From NCBI RefSeq assembly GCF_963667985.1, contig NZ_OY764081.1, positions 310,001-374,000 on the forward strand: a stretch of DNA of 64,000 nt. The letters run 5' to 3'. This stretch comes from an uncultured Methanocorpusculum sp. Lineage in GTDB: Archaea; Halobacteriota; Methanomicrobia; Methanomicrobiales; Methanocorpusculaceae. Positions 52,834-62,859 of the stretch are shown here, in pieces (the stretch's first letter is position 1; every line of letters starts with the position of its first letter). The notes under the pieces were generated by a model, which worked only from the letters and a program-made list of their open reading frames with translations, ran no database searches and had not been told where the DNA came from. A program made the position numbers and the translations under genes.

Positions 52834-53963
52834 CGGACAAAACTGATTTCCTGAACGGTAATGTGGCCTGTGCAGAAGGAGCTTTGGCTGCCGGATGCAG
52901 ATTTTTTGCCGGATACCCTATCACCCCCTCGACGGAGGTCGCCGAGCGGATGGCACTTCGTCTGCCCAAAGTCGGCGGGATCTTCATCCAGATGGAGGAT
53001 GAACTGGCAAGTGCTACCGCGATTATCGGAGGATCGTGGGCCGGCGCCCGAACGATGACGGCGACGTCGGGACCGGGTTTTTCCCTGATGATGGAAAATA
53101 TTGGATATGCCGCCTTCACCGAAACCCCGATCGTGATTGTGAATGTTCAGCGAGGCGGCCCCTCCACCGGCCAGCCGACGATGGCTGCCCAGGGTGATAT
53201 GCTTCAGTGCAGATACGGGTCACACGGTGATTACAGTGTGATCGCTCTCTCCCCTTCGTCTGTTCAGGAGATGTACGATCTGACGGTCAAAGCATTCAAT
53301 CTTGCCGACCGGTTCAGGACGCCGGTGTTCCTGATGACGGACGAGACGATTGGACATATGCGGGAAAAGATCACTTTGCACAGCAATGTCGAAATCGTGC
53401 CCCGCCGCGAATTAAAGGGTAGCGAACTTCCCTGTGCCCCGGACGAGAACGGAGTTCCCGGATTTGCGACCTTCGGTATGGGCCATAACGTCCACATCAC
53501 CGGACTGACCCATAATGAAAAGGGATATCCTTCGACCGATTCCGCAGAGGTTCATGAAAATCTAGTTCGCCGTCAGGTCCGAAAAATCGAGGATTTCCGA
53601 AACGAGATCGCCGATGTGGACATCGTCAACCCGGACGCAGAACTGGTCTTCATCTCATATGGCGCACCGACCCGTACGGTCCGCCAACTTCTCAACGATA
53701 ATCCCGATACCTACGGTCATCTGAATCTGCGTATCGTCTGGCCGTTCCCCGATGAATCCCTTCTAGCCTTCAAAAACGCCAAAGCATTCATCATCCCGGA
53801 GATGAATCTCGGACAGATCGCCAAAGAGGTCCGCCAGCACACAAACATCCCGATCGTCGTCGTGCCGAAACTCGGAGGCGCACATCATACGCCGGCAGAA
53901 CTGCTGAAAGCGGTCGAAGTCGCAAAAACCGTGAAAAAACCAGTGACTGAGGTGCGTTTATGA
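52830..53963 (+). CDS. korA: 2-oxoglutarate:ferredoxin oxidoreductase subunit alpha
   Basis: 377 residues beginning with a TTG start (TTGA overlap with korD). 'GYPITPSTEVAERMA', 'ATAIIGGSWAGARTMTATSGPG' and the C-terminal 'HTPAELLKAV' are typical of the alpha subunit (POR domain I/II fusion). It binds 2-oxoglutarate or succinyl-CoA. In methanogens this complex runs reductively, carboxylating succinyl-CoA to 2-oxoglutarate. Confidence 0.94.
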   Translation: MTDKTDFLNGNVACAEGALAAGCRFFAGYPITPSTEVAERMALRLPKVGGIFIQMEDELASATAIIGGSWAGARTMTATSGPGFSLMMENIGYAAFTETPIVIVNVQRGGPSTGQPTMAAQGDMLQCRYGSHGDYSVIALSPSSVQEMYDLTVKAFNLADRFRTPVFLMTDETIGHMREKITLHSNVEIVPRRELKGSELPCAPDENGVPGFATFGMGHNVHITGLTHNEKGYPSTDSAEVHENLVRRQVRKIEDFRNEIADVDIVNPDAELVFISYGAPTRTVRQLLNDNPDTYGHLNLRIVWPFPDESLLAFKNAKAFIIPEMNLGQIAKEVRQHTNIPIVVVPKLGGAHHTPAELLKAVEVAKTVKKPVTEVRL

Positions 53964-54754
53964 ATCTGGAAGACTGGTACCGTCAGGACCGACTGCCCCA
54001 TATCTATTGTGCAGGGTGTGGGAACGGAACGATTCTCAACTGCACGCTTCGGGCCGTTGAGGAACTGGGCTACAAACAGGAGGAAACGACCTTCGTATCC
54101 GGAATCGGTTGTTCATCCCGTGCTTCGGGATACACCTCATCCGACTCACTCCACACGACTCACGGTCGTGCTCTCGCCTTTGCGACCGGTCTGAAACTCG
54201 TGAAGCCCAGGCAGCATGTTATCGTTTTCACCGGAGACGGGGACTGTTCTGCGATCGGCGGGAATCACTTCATCCATGCATGCAGAAGAAACATCGATAT
54301 CACTGTGGTCTGTATGAACAACAATATCTACGGAATGACCGGCGGTCAGGGAAGTCCCTGCACTCCTTACGGCGCTATCAGCACAACGACCCCATACGGG
54401 ATGCAGGAGCAACCGTTCGATCTCTGCAAAGTAGCGGAGGCTTCCGGTGCGAATTATGTTGCACGGTGGACCTCGTACCATGTTAAAGAGCTGACCGAAG
54501 CGATTCGTATCGGCCTTGAAACGCCTGGTCTTTCGTTCATTGAGGTGATGACCCAGTGCCCCACCTCGTTTGGCAGCAAGAACAAGATGCGTCTAGTCAC
54601 GCAGATGCTTGATATGTTCAGGGAAAATGCCGTATTGAAGGTAAAAGCCGACCGCGATGCAGCTGCTGGAATCACGCTGTCTCCGGAAAAGTTCGTTGTA
54701 GGTCAGTTTGTCCGCAGGAAAAATCCCCCTCTCGGTGTGGAGGCGGCGAAATGA
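53960..54754 (+). CDS. korB: 2-oxoglutarate:ferredoxin oxidoreductase subunit beta
   Basis: 264 residues. The thiamine diphosphate-binding motif 'GDGDCSAIGGNHFIHACRRNIDITVVCMNNN' and 'CAGCGNGTIL' at the start (Fe-S/TPP) are conserved. 4-base overlaps on both sides. Confidence 0.95.
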   Translation: MNLEDWYRQDRLPHIYCAGCGNGTILNCTLRAVEELGYKQEETTFVSGIGCSSRASGYTSSDSLHTTHGRALAFATGLKLVKPRQHVIVFTGDGDCSAIGGNHFIHACRRNIDITVVCMNNNIYGMTGGQGSPCTPYGAISTTTPYGMQEQPFDLCKVAEASGANYVARWTSYHVKELTEAIRIGLETPGLSFIEVMTQCPTSFGSKNKMRLVTQMLDMFRENAVLKVKADRDAAAGITLSPEKFVVGQFVRRKNPPLGVEAAK

Positions 54755-55284
54755 AATCCGAGATTCGATTCTCCGGCCTCGGGGGTCAGGGAATCATCAC
54801 CGCTGCGGTCATCCTCGGCAGAGCGGCTGCTCTGTATGGAGGAAAACACGTCGTGCAGACGCAGAGCTACGGACCCGAGGCACGCGGTGGGGCATCTGCC
54901 TCTGCAGTGATCATCTCGGATGAACCGATTTATTATCCGAAGGTAACGGATCCTGACGTGTATGTCATTATGTCCCAGGAGGCATACAACAAATACGGCT
55001 CGAATGTGCGGGAGGATGCGATCATGCTTCTCGATCCCGGTTATGTCACCAGCCGGCCGGCATGCAGATTTTTTGAAGTTCCGGCCACGATTGAAGCAAA
55101 GGCCCAGCTCGGAAAAACGGTTTTTGCCAATGTGATCATGCTCGGCGGGATCCTTGAAGCAACCGGGATCGTATCTTATGATGCACTTGAACGCGCTGTT
55201 CTTGACAGCGTTCCCAAAGGTACTGAAGAAAATAATAAACGGGCACTTGCGATCGGGCAGGAACTTGTCAGGAGTCAACTTTGA
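54751..55284 (+). CDS. korG: 2-oxoglutarate:ferredoxin oxidoreductase subunit gamma
   Basis: 177 residues with 'FSGLGGQGIITAAVILGRAAAL' and 'VQTQSYGPEARGG', the standard gamma signature. It completes the four-subunit enzyme. Its stop overlaps the sucC TTG start. Confidence 0.95.
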   Translation: MKSEIRFSGLGGQGIITAAVILGRAAALYGGKHVVQTQSYGPEARGGASASAVIISDEPIYYPKVTDPDVYVIMSQEAYNKYGSNVREDAIMLLDPGYVTSRPACRFFEVPATIEAKAQLGKTVFANVIMLGGILEATGIVSYDALERAVLDSVPKGTEENNKRALAIGQELVRSQL

Positions 55285-56366
55285 AATTCCGCGAATATGA
55301 AGCAAAACAGATCTTCCGGGAATCAGGAATCCCGGTGCCAAACAGCGTTCTGATCACCTCCGCCGACGAGGCAAAACCAGCTCTGGATAACGTCGCAGCA
55401 AAAGTTGTCCTCAAAGCTCAGGTCGATGTAGGCGGTAGAGGGAAAGCCGGCGGCATTCTTCCTTCAACGGCAGAAAATATCTCCGATGTCGCTCGTGATC
55501 TGTTCGGCAAGAAGATTAAGGGACTTCCCGTTGAAAAGATCCTAGTCGAAGAAGCGCTCGATATCTCGCATGAATATTATCTGAGCATCACGATCGATCG
55601 TGCAAAAAAGATGCCGCTGATTCTCTTTTCCAGCGAAGGCGGCGTTGAGATCGAGACTCTCGCAAAGGAAAGACCCGAAGCACTCCGCCGCGTGTATGTG
55701 GATCCCTCCTTTGTCACCCTTCCAGATTTCATTGTACGAAACGTTGTCGGGAAGAACCCGAAAGAGATCGGAACAATTGTCCGGAATCTTTTTGCTGTTT
55801 TCCGCTCCAAAGACGCCGTTCTTGCAGAGATCAATCCGCTGGTGATGACGCCGAAAGGCATTCTCGCGGCAGACGGCAAGATCATTCTGGATGACAACTC
55901 CCTGATTCGCCAGGGAATCTCCGAGAACAGAGACCTCACACCCCGCGAGGCTGAGGCCGAGAAACATGGATTTTCCTATGTCGAACTGGACGGAGACATC
56001 GGGGTGATCGGAAACGGCGCCGGTCTTACCATGGCGACTCTCGATATCATCTCCCATTATAATGGAAAAGCCGCGAACTTCCTGGATGTCGGCGGCGGAG
56101 CTGCTTCGGACCGGGTTTTGTATGCGGTCCGGTTGGTTGCCTCCATGCCCGGAGTTAAAGTGATCGTGGTCAATCTCCTTGGGGGAATCACCCGCTGTGA
56201 CGAGGTTGCCAAAGGAATCATCGAAGCCGGCGTTTCCCAGCCAGTAATCGTCCGGATTGCCGGTACAAACGAGGAAGAAGGCCGCAGGCTTCTTCAGGAA
56301 TGTGGATACGTCATGTCCGACACGATGGACGCGGCGATTCGTGCCGCAGTGGAGGTAGTACAATGA
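55281..56366 (+). CDS. sucC: succinyl-CoA ligase (ADP-forming) beta subunit
   Basis: 361 residues from a TTG start. ATP-grasp fold with 'VLKAQVDVGGRGKAGGI', 'EINPLVMTPKG' and 'DVGGGAASDRVLYAV' (phosphate loop). Reversible with SucD: here it supplies succinyl-CoA from succinate for KOR in the incomplete reductive TCA branch. 4-base overlaps both sides. Confidence 0.95.
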   Translation: MKFREYEAKQIFRESGIPVPNSVLITSADEAKPALDNVAAKVVLKAQVDVGGRGKAGGILPSTAENISDVARDLFGKKIKGLPVEKILVEEALDISHEYYLSITIDRAKKMPLILFSSEGGVEIETLAKERPEALRRVYVDPSFVTLPDFIVRNVVGKNPKEIGTIVRNLFAVFRSKDAVLAEINPLVMTPKGILAADGKIILDDNSLIRQGISENRDLTPREAEAEKHGFSYVELDGDIGVIGNGAGLTMATLDIISHYNGKAANFLDVGGGAASDRVLYAVRLVASMPGVKVIVVNLLGGITRCDEVAKGIIEAGVSQPVIVRIAGTNEEEGRRLLQECGYVMSDTMDAAIRAAVEVVQ

Positions 56367-57238
56367 TCTACGCAGGAAAAAACACAGGAATCCTTGTTCA
56401 GGGAGCAACGGGATCGCAGGGAAAATTCCATATCAATCTGATGAACGCCTATGCGAAGCAGGTGGGTGGTATGGGGGTTGTTGCCGGCATGACACCGGGC
56501 AAAGCTGGTCAGGATGTTTTCGGTGTTCCGGTCTATGACTCCGTTGTGGACGCCTTGGATGAACATGAGATCGGGGCTTCGGTCATCTTTGTTCCGGCAG
56601 GCGGGTGTGGCGACGCCATAATGGAGGCCGCCGATGCACGCATCCCAACTATCGTCACGATCACGGAACATGTCCCGATTCATGACATCATGCGGGCAGT
56701 GGCCTATGCCGGTTCCCGCGGGTCCCGGGTCATCGGTCCGAACAGCCCGGGAATGCTTGTTCCGGATGAGTGCAAACTGGGTATCATTCCAGCAAATCTC
56801 TGCAGAAAAGGGGACGTCGGGGTTATCTCGCGAAGCGGGACTCTGACTTATCAGGTCATCTCCGAACTGACATCGGCCGGATTTGGTCAGTCAGGAATTA
56901 TCGGCATCGGCGGAGACGCAGTTATCGGTCAGACCTTCTCTGAAGTTATGGACGAGTTCCATGCAGATGGGCGAACCAAAACCGTCGTTCTGATCGGCGA
57001 GGTCGGCGGAAGTCTGGAAATCGAAGGAGCACGCCGTGCACTTGACCTTGGGATGCCGATCGTTGCCTATATCGCCGGAGTTTCCGCCCCGAAAGAGAAA
57101 CAGATGGGACACGCCGGTGCGATCGTCGAAGGAGGAGAAGGAGATGCAGCATCGAAGATTGAGCGTCTGCGGGCTCTCGAAATTCCGGTTGCAACCCGCC
57201 CCTCAGAGATCCCTGATTTGATACGGCGGTTGTCATGA
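56363..57238 (+). CDS. sucD: succinyl-CoA ligase alpha subunit
   Basis: 291 residues from ATG 56363; the upstream codons lie in sucC and are excluded. 'VQGATGSQGKFHI', 'GPNSPGMLVPDECK' and the phosphorylated His in 'GHAGAIVEGGEG' are conserved. Pairs with SucC. Confidence 0.95.
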   Translation: MIYAGKNTGILVQGATGSQGKFHINLMNAYAKQVGGMGVVAGMTPGKAGQDVFGVPVYDSVVDALDEHEIGASVIFVPAGGCGDAIMEAADARIPTIVTITEHVPIHDIMRAVAYAGSRGSRVIGPNSPGMLVPDECKLGIIPANLCRKGDVGVISRSGTLTYQVISELTSAGFGQSGIIGIGGDAVIGQTFSEVMDEFHADGRTKTVVLIGEVGGSLEIEGARRALDLGMPIVAYIAGVSAPKEKQMGHAGAIVEGGEGDAASKIERLRALEIPVATRPSEIPDLIRRLS

Positions 57239-58041
57239 GTGAGAAGAACCGGCTTCTTCTGGCAGCGGCGGATAATCTGGCAAAAACGGTAAATGCTCTC
57301 GCTGTAATCTCTTTTCTCCCAAAAGAGGAGGATATCGTCATCGACACACCAACGGTTCACGTGGTCGATATCCAGCCCGAGATCCTGCGTGATCACAGTA
57401 TGGTGGCTCTTGTGGATTACTGCTCGAATCAGATCATCGATGCGGTTCTTCAATATAAGATACTTGCAAACGTGGACAGCGGAACCGTCGTTGCCGCATT
57501 TCCCTATGCGATCCTCATTTACGATGTGGAGAGTCAGGACAACTCCTTCTCGGTCGGCGATTATGCACACATTGTCGATCCGGAAGCTCTTCACTCGGTG
57601 CTGATGCTTGCCCTTGAACTCGCCCACGACGGACGTGAGGGACGGTCGGTTGGTACTGCCTTCATTGTTGGCGATATCGATGAACTGAAACGCTGGTCCC
57701 ATCAGGGTGTCTTAAATCCGTACGAGGGCCACCCGGAAGAGGTCAGAGATGTGAAGATCGAGGAAAACTGGGAAAGCGTGAAGGAGTTTGCCCAGCTCGA
57801 CGGTGTCTTTATCATCGATAAAAACGGAATCATCGCAGCATCCGGCAGATACCTCGATGCCGACAGCCGCGATGCGAATCTGCAGAGCGGACTCGGCGGC
57901 CGCCATCTGGCCACTGCGGCGATCACCAAGGTCGTACATGCCGTAGGGATCGTTGTCTCCGAATCGGGCGGGGTCATCCGCGTCTTTGTCGGCGGCAAGT
58001 CCGTAGCCCAGATCCGCACTGATATTAAATTAGTTCTTTAA
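57235..58041 (+). CDS. dacZ: diadenylate cyclase (DacZ/DisA_N family)
   Basis: 268 residues. The N-terminal ~140 residues form an archaeal pyruvate kinase-C-like domain. 'DGVFIIDKNGIIAASGRYL' and 'GGRHLATAAI' near residues 182 and 220 correspond to the DGA and RHR loops of diadenylate cyclases (here DGV and GRH). Archaeal DacZ synthesises c-di-AMP. Co-transcription with kor-suc through a 4-base overlap is notable because c-di-AMP controls carboxylation and osmolyte pathways in other organisms; that link here is inference. Confidence 0.85.
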   Translation: MSEKNRLLLAAADNLAKTVNALAVISFLPKEEDIVIDTPTVHVVDIQPEILRDHSMVALVDYCSNQIIDAVLQYKILANVDSGTVVAAFPYAILIYDVESQDNSFSVGDYAHIVDPEALHSVLMLALELAHDGREGRSVGTAFIVGDIDELKRWSHQGVLNPYEGHPEEVRDVKIEENWESVKEFAQLDGVFIIDKNGIIAASGRYLDADSRDANLQSGLGGRHLATAAITKVVHAVGIVVSESGGVIRVFVGGKSVAQIRTDIKLVL

Positions 58042-58165
58042 ACCGGCGCGATGAATCCGGCTTGTCGTTATCCGGTTGAATTGTTCTATAAATGAATATG
58101 AATACTTTCATATTACAATCTGTTTAACCATCATATGTTCCAAAATTTCCCGATTTGCAATACGA

Positions 58166-58178
58166 GCTTTTATATATT
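58166..58178 (+). promoter_or_regulatory. promoter TATA element of mat
   Basis: GCTTTTATATATT lies about 35-45 bases before the ATG at 58211, followed by GAAGTGATT 6 bases upstream of the ATG, a good match to the archaeal ribosome-binding site. A good promoter for the SAM synthetase-his operon. Confidence 0.6.
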
Positions 58179-58210
58179 CAAACATCAGATTATTCTGAAG
58201 TGATTCAAAA

Positions 58211-59428
58211 ATGAAGAGAAATATCAGCATCACTCATCTTTCTCAGACTCCAATGGAAAAGCAGAAAGTCGAACTGGTCGAGCGCAAATGTATAGGTCAC
58301 CCCGACAGTATTGCCGATGGAGTCGCCGAGGCGATTTCCCGTGCACTCTGCAAAGAATACATGGACGAGTGCGATGGTGCGGTCCTCCACCACAACACCG
58401 ATCAGGGCGAAGTCGTAGCAGGCGAATCTCTCCCGCAGTTCGGCGGCGGAAAAATCATTAAACCGATCTACTTCCTCTTAACCGGAAGAGCAACCCGCCG
58501 GTTCGGCAACAAAGTGTTCGCAACCGACGCCATCGCCGTGGAAGCAGCACGTGCCTACCTGACCGAAACAATACCTACCTTCAATATGGACACCGACGTC
58601 ATCGTCGACTGCCGTATGGGAACCGGTTCCACTGACCTCCGTGATGTTTTCCACACAAAGAAAGGCCACACTGCAGTTCCTCGTGCAAACGACACCTCTT
58701 TTGGTGTAGGTCACGCTCCGTTCTCCGAGGTCGAACAGATCATCCTCGGACTTGACGAGTACATCTCCAAAGAGTTCCGCCCAAAGAACCCAATGGTCGG
58801 TTACGATCTTAAACTCATGGGACTTAGAGACATCAACACCATCACTATTACTGTAGCCTCGGCAATGGTCGACCGGTATTGTTCTGGGATTGATGAGTAT
58901 GTAGAAATGAAGGACAAGATGGTGGAATCTTTCACACAGGTTGCCAGACAATACACCGACAGGAAAGTAAAAGTTGAAATCAACACGGCTGATATCATCC
59001 GCAAAAAGGCAACTTATGTCTTCCTGACCGTGAACGGGACCTCGGCAGAGATGGGCGACGACGGATCCGTCGGACGCGGAAACCGCTGCAACGGGCTTAT
59101 CACCCCGAACAGACCGATGTCCATGGAAGCAACGTCCGGTAAGAACCCTATCAACCATATCGGTAAGATCTACAACCTGCTTTCCACTGAAATCGCAAAG
59201 GAAGCATGCCAGAAGGTCGACGGCATCGAGGAAATGTATGTCAGACTCCTTTCTCAGATCGGTCACCCGATCGACTACCCGCACATTGCAAGTGTCCAGT
59301 GCATAACCAAACGCGGATACACCTTCAAGGACTTCGCACCCGAAGTTGAAGAGATCGTCAACAAACGTCTGGAGAACATCACCGATATCACCAGACTCGT
59401 CATCGACGGTAAATTAAAGACCTTCTAA
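58211..59428 (+). CDS. mat: S-adenosylmethionine synthetase, archaeal type
   Basis: 405 residues of the archaeal MAT family (COG1812). '[20 protein letters not shown]', 'HHNTDQGEV', '[11 protein letters not shown]' and '[16 protein letters not shown]' are family signatures, very unlike bacterial MetK. It makes the SAM used by the many methyltransferases of methanogens. hisG follows after 2 bases. Confidence 0.96.
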   Translation: MKRNISITHLSQTPMEKQKVELVERKCIGHPDSIADGVAEAISRALCKEYMDECDGAVLHHNTDQGEVVAGESLPQFGGGKIIKPIYFLLTGRATRRFGNKVFATDAIAVEAARAYLTETIPTFNMDTDVIVDCRMGTGSTDLRDVFHTKKGHTAVPRANDTSFGVGHAPFSEVEQIILGLDEYISKEFRPKNPMVGYDLKLMGLRDINTITITVASAMVDRYCSGIDEYVEMKDKMVESFTQVARQYTDRKVKVEINTADIIRKKATYVFLTVNGTSAEMGDDGSVGRGNRCNGLITPNRPMSMEATSGKNPINHIGKIYNLLSTEIAKEACQKVDGIEEMYVRLLSQIGHPIDYPHIASVQCITKRGYTFKDFAPEVEEIVNKRLENITDITRLVIDGKLKTF

Positions 59429-59430
59429 GT

Positions 59431-60291
59431 ATGGCAAAAATACGTCTGGCGATTCCAAATAAGGGTCGTATAGCAGAGCCTATCAATGATCTGATGGACA
59501 AGGCCGGTATCCATATCAATATGACCGGTTCCCGTCAGCTAATCGCAAAGACCATTGATCCAGAGATCGAGGTCCTGTTCGTCAGGCCGATTGACATACC
59601 AGAATACGTAGCGAAGGGTGTTGCCGATCTCGGCATCACCGGTCTTGATATGGTCGCAGAACGTCGGGCGGATGTTGCCCGTCTTCTGGATCTGAAGTTC
59701 GGCTCGGCGAAACTCGTAATCGCCGTCCCTCAGGAGTCGCCGATCACGTCGGTTGAGGCGATGAACGGCTGCCGGATCGCCACCGAGTTCCCAAGTATCT
59801 GCAAAGATTTCTTCGCTGAAAGATCAGTTGACGTGAATATCATCGAGGTCTCCGGGGCATGCGAGGCAGCTCCCCATCTCGGCATAGCTGACGGAATTGC
59901 CGATCTGACTTCGTCCGGAACGACCCTCGAGGTCAACAAACTCCGGATCATTGAAGAGATCCTTGCAAGCACGACCAACGTCATCGCTAACAAAACCTCT
60001 CTCGTCGAAAAGCATGAAAAGATCGAAGAGATCCTTCTTGCCTTTGAAAGCGTTATCGCTGCAAAAGGCCAGTGTTATCTCATGCTGAATGTAAAGCGTG
60101 AAAAACTTGAGGAGATTAAAGCGCTGATCCCCGGTCTTGGCGGTCCGACCATTATGGACATTGCAGGTTCCGGCTCCGTCGCCCTTCATGCCGTCGTATC
60201 GACCAACAAGGTGTATCAGCTGATCAATCAGCTGAAACGCGCCGGAGCTCGGGACATCCTTGTTCTGGACATCATGAGGATGGTGAGATAG
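59431..60291 (+). CDS. hisG: ATP phosphoribosyltransferase (long form)
   Basis: 286 residues. 'RLAIPNKGRI' starts the catalytic domain; 'ADLGITGLDMVAERRADV' and 'EVSGACEAAPHLGIADGIADLTSSGTTLE' bind PRPP. Residues about 215-286 form the HisG_C regulatory domain ('VKREKLEEIKALIPGLGGPTIM'), so the enzyme does not need HisZ and is likely inhibited by histidine. First step of histidine synthesis. Confidence 0.95.
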   Translation: MAKIRLAIPNKGRIAEPINDLMDKAGIHINMTGSRQLIAKTIDPEIEVLFVRPIDIPEYVAKGVADLGITGLDMVAERRADVARLLDLKFGSAKLVIAVPQESPITSVEAMNGCRIATEFPSICKDFFAERSVDVNIIEVSGACEAAPHLGIADGIADLTSSGTTLEVNKLRIIEEILASTTNVIANKTSLVEKHEKIEEILLAFESVIAAKGQCYLMLNVKREKLEEIKALIPGLGGPTIMDIAGSGSVALHAVVSTNKVYQLINQLKRAGARDILVLDIMRMVR

Positions 60292-60292
60292 G

Positions 60293-61003
60293 ATGGACGT
60301 CTTCCCGGCGGTCGACATACTTTCCGGGAACTGTGTCCAGCTTGTCGGCGGCGATCGGCTGACGGCCACGGTATACGGATCCCCTATAGACAATGCCCGA
60401 CGCTGGATCAGCGAGGGTGCATCCAATCTCCATGTCGTGAATCTTGACGGAGCATTTACCGCAAGTACCACCAACGCGGCGATGATCCGCGAGGTGGTCG
60501 AAAAAACCGACGTTTTTGTTCAGGTCGGCGGAGGTATCCGCAGTCTTGAGGATGCACGCGGCTGGCTGAACTGCGGCGTGGCCCAGATCATCCTGAGTAC
60601 ATTCGCGACCCGGGAGCCCGCTGTTATCCGGACCTTAAGTAAAGAGTTCGGCAGCGAACGCATCATGGCCGGCGTGGATGCACGACGGGGCGAGATCGCC
60701 GTTTCCGGATGGCAGGAACTGGCAGGCGATTTCATTGGCTGGGCCCAAAAGTTCGAGGAGCTGGGTGCCGGCTCTCTACTTTACACAAATGTAGATGTGG
60801 AGGGACATCAGGCCGGGATTGACAGCGAACCTGTCCAGAAACTTCTGGATGCCGTCAGCATTCCGGTCATCGTGGCTGGAGGCGTGACAACCTCTCAGGA
60901 CGTGACCGCTCTTAAGCAGCTTGGTGCTTCCGGCTGTGTTCTTGGGTCGGCACTCTATAGCGGACGAATCACTCTTAAAGAAGCACTGGAGGCAGCTGTA
61001 TGA
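60293..61003 (+). CDS. hisA: HisA, ProFAR isomerase
   Basis: 236 residues, (beta/alpha)8 barrel. '[18 protein letters not shown]', '[10 protein letters not shown]', '[19 protein letters not shown]' and '[13 protein letters not shown]' match HisA. Starts two bases after hisG; overlaps hisB by 4. Confidence 0.94.
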   Translation: MDVFPAVDILSGNCVQLVGGDRLTATVYGSPIDNARRWISEGASNLHVVNLDGAFTASTTNAAMIREVVEKTDVFVQVGGGIRSLEDARGWLNCGVAQIILSTFATREPAVIRTLSKEFGSERIMAGVDARRGEIAVSGWQELAGDFIGWAQKFEELGAGSLLYTNVDVEGHQAGIDSEPVQKLLDAVSIPVIVAGGVTTSQDVTALKQLGASGCVLGSALYSGRITLKEALEAAV

Positions 61004-61581
61004 GATCAGTGGAAAAAACCAGAGAGACAAAAGAAACCAATATCCGTGTCGTTTTCGATCCGGATACACCCGGGACGATTGAGATATCCACGGGCGTCGC
61101 ATTTATGGACCACATGCTGAACGCATTTGCCCGCCACGGCGGCTTCTCGCTGACCGTTGAGGCAAAAGGCGACCTTGAGGTCGATTGTCATCACACAATC
61201 GAAGACATTGGGATTGTTCTTGGGACCGCCATCAAGGACGCGGTAGGCGATGGACGCGGCATCCGGCGTTTTGCTCATGCCATAATTCCAATGGATGAAT
61301 CACGTGCCACCGCGGCACTGGACATCTCCGGCAGAGGATATCTCGTCATGGAAGGTTCCTTTACCGGCATCTCAACGGGAAGTATTCCAAACGATGTATT
61401 CGAACACTTTTTCTACAGTCTCTGCATCAATGCAGGCATCACTGCCCATGTGATCTTTTCCGGCGTAAACGATCACCACAAATGTGAAGCGATCTTCAAG
61501 GCATTCGGCATAGCTCTTGGGAAGGCGCTGTCCATCCGTCCCGGAAATACTGTGGTTCCAAGCACGAAAGGAACGCTATAA
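61000..61581 (+). CDS. hisB: imidazoleglycerol-phosphate dehydratase
   Basis: 193 residues. Three conserved metal-binding His motifs: '[20 protein letters not shown]', '[11 protein letters not shown]' and '[14 protein letters not shown]'. It dehydrates imidazoleglycerol phosphate. The transcript ends at the hairpin at 61648-61693. Confidence 0.95.
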   Translation: MRSVEKTRETKETNIRVVFDPDTPGTIEISTGVAFMDHMLNAFARHGGFSLTVEAKGDLEVDCHHTIEDIGIVLGTAIKDAVGDGRGIRRFAHAIIPMDESRATAALDISGRGYLVMEGSFTGISTGSIPNDVFEHFFYSLCINAGITAHVIFSGVNDHHKCEAIFKAFGIALGKALSIRPGNTVVPSTKGTL

Positions 61582-61647
61582 TAATTCTATTTTTAAAAGA
61601 GACTCCTCTCGCTGAGATAAGTCCGGGAGGCCTCATAAGAAACCGCC

Positions 61648-61693
61648 CGTATGAAAAAAATACAAGCCTAGGCTTGTTTTTTACGCACGGGCA
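61648..61693. terminator. bidirectional terminator between hisB and histone
   Basis: A long inverted repeat: an inner perfect ACAAGCC-TA-GGCTTGT stem with A-run and T-run flanks, and an outer CCCGT...ACGGG. The layout gives a hairpin followed by T's on both strands, suited to end both convergent genes. The rest of 61582-61723 has no gene. Confidence 0.8.
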
Positions 61694-61723
61694 TCATTGA
61701 CCCGCACACCACACAAAATCAGG

Positions 61724-61927
61724 TTATTCCTTAGTGGCGAGGTCAATGTCCTCTGCCTTGATGGTCTTGCGACCTGCGTGCTGGGCAAGTTCGAATGCCT
61801 GCTTTGCGATAGCCTCAATGTAGGCTTCTGCTTTTGCCACTAATGCATCTGCTGCATCTTCGCCTACACGAACGGCGCCAGCTTTCTTTGCAAGTCTGAC
61901 GACTGCTGCTTTTGGTAAGTCTGCCAT
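61724..61927 (-). CDS. archaeal histone
   Basis: 67 residues starting MADLPKAAV. The histone fold with 'VRRLAKKAGAVRV'-like helix 1 ('VVRLAKKAGAVRVGEDAADAL'), 'FELAQHAGRKTIKAEDIDLA' is the HMf family. An upstream ATG four codons earlier is not conserved. Binds and wraps DNA as dimers/tetramers. Confidence 0.96.
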   Translation of the reverse strand: MADLPKAAVVRLAKKAGAVRVGEDAADALVAKAEAYIEAIAKQAFELAQHAGRKTIKAEDIDLATKE

Positions 61928-61960
61928 AATAATTCTCAAACAAAAAATGGTTCAAAATAA

Positions 61961-61971
61961 TATATAAAACT
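61961..61971 (-). promoter_or_regulatory. TATA box of the histone gene
   Basis: On the minus strand AGTTTTATATA lies about 35-45 bases before the histone ATG, implying a short 5' leader. Confidence 0.55.
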
Positions 61972-62100
61972 ATGCCAGTTATGGACATTTTCAGCAGACT
62001 GATGATATTTCGCGGCTATTTTTTATTTTACTCTGTGATTGCGGCTGAATTTTCGATTAGATTTTTATTTTCGCCCTAATTTGAAATCAGGGCTCAATTC

Positions 62101-62859
62101 TTACATATTTTTTTTCACAACCGCTACCGTCAAATTGAGGGCGGGGACGTATCCGGACGAGGCGCGCGAACTATCAATAAATACGCCGGGAATATTCATA
62201 ACAGGCGCACCATGTCCGATTCCGGCTCCAAGAAACGTTAGTGTGCGGAAAATCAGATTCCCGGAAATGCCATCCGGGGCAATAATTACGCCGCACTCTT
62301 TGACCATATCCTCGATCAAAATCTCTCCATGAACAGCCCCGGTTTTTTCCGCAACTTCTATCGCATCGCTGATCGATTTATCAACGATCGGGTGCCTGCC
62401 GATATCCCCGATCCTTCCCCCGGAAAGGACTGCGGTCTTATCGGAAAGACCAAAACTCCGTGCAAGTTCCCTGCCGCGGGTAACAAGATGTATCTTCTCT
62501 TCAACAGTCCATCCTTCATCAACACCGACGGGGGCAAGGAAAAACCGTTCTCCACCGGCGGTCTCCAAAAGGGCAATTCTTTCCAGACGTGAAACACCAA
62601 ATGCCGTCTTCAGATATCGGAGAGTCTCATTTGCAGGCAGAGTTCCCCGCACCGCTCCATGAATTTTTCCAGAACGGAGATCATCAATCATGGCGATGTG
62701 GGGTTGATCCGAGATGACCGTCCCAACGAATGCTGATTTCGTATCATTCAACAGGGTCGAAGAGTAACAGAGGATATGGACATCCTCTGATACCGCAAGC
62801 TCTGCACTTGCAAGAACTTTTTCGGCGTCGGCGGCGCAGCCGATTCCAAGCGTTATCAT
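62101..62859 (-). CDS. methanogenesis marker protein 4 (MtxX-like)
   Basis: 252 residues related to phosphotransacetylase-like folds. 'GAVRGTLPANETLRYLKTAFG', 'GGRIGDIGRHPIVD' and 'DGISGNLIFRTLTFLGAGIGHGAP' are features of marker 4/MtxX. It is restricted to methanogens and related archaea and has no proven reaction. Overlaps marker 2 by 4 bases, so co-translated. Confidence 0.93.
   Translation of the reverse strand: MITLGIGCAADAEKVLASAELAVSEDVHILCYSSTLLNDTKSAFVGTVISDQPHIAMIDDLRSGKIHGAVRGTLPANETLRYLKTAFGVSRLERIALLETAGGERFFLAPVGVDEGWTVEEKIHLVTRGRELARSFGLSDKTAVLSGGRIGDIGRHPIVDKSISDAIEVAEKTGAVHGEILIEDMVKECGVIIAPDGISGNLIFRTLTFLGAGIGHGAPVMNIPGVFIDSSRASSGYVPALNLTVAVVKKNM

Noticed and set aside
55542-56408. 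288-codon minus-strand open frame
   Set aside because: It is opposite sucC/sucD, which have clear motifs.
58478-59284. 268-codon minus-strand open frame
   Set aside because: It is opposite the SAM synthetase gene and has no domain resemblance.
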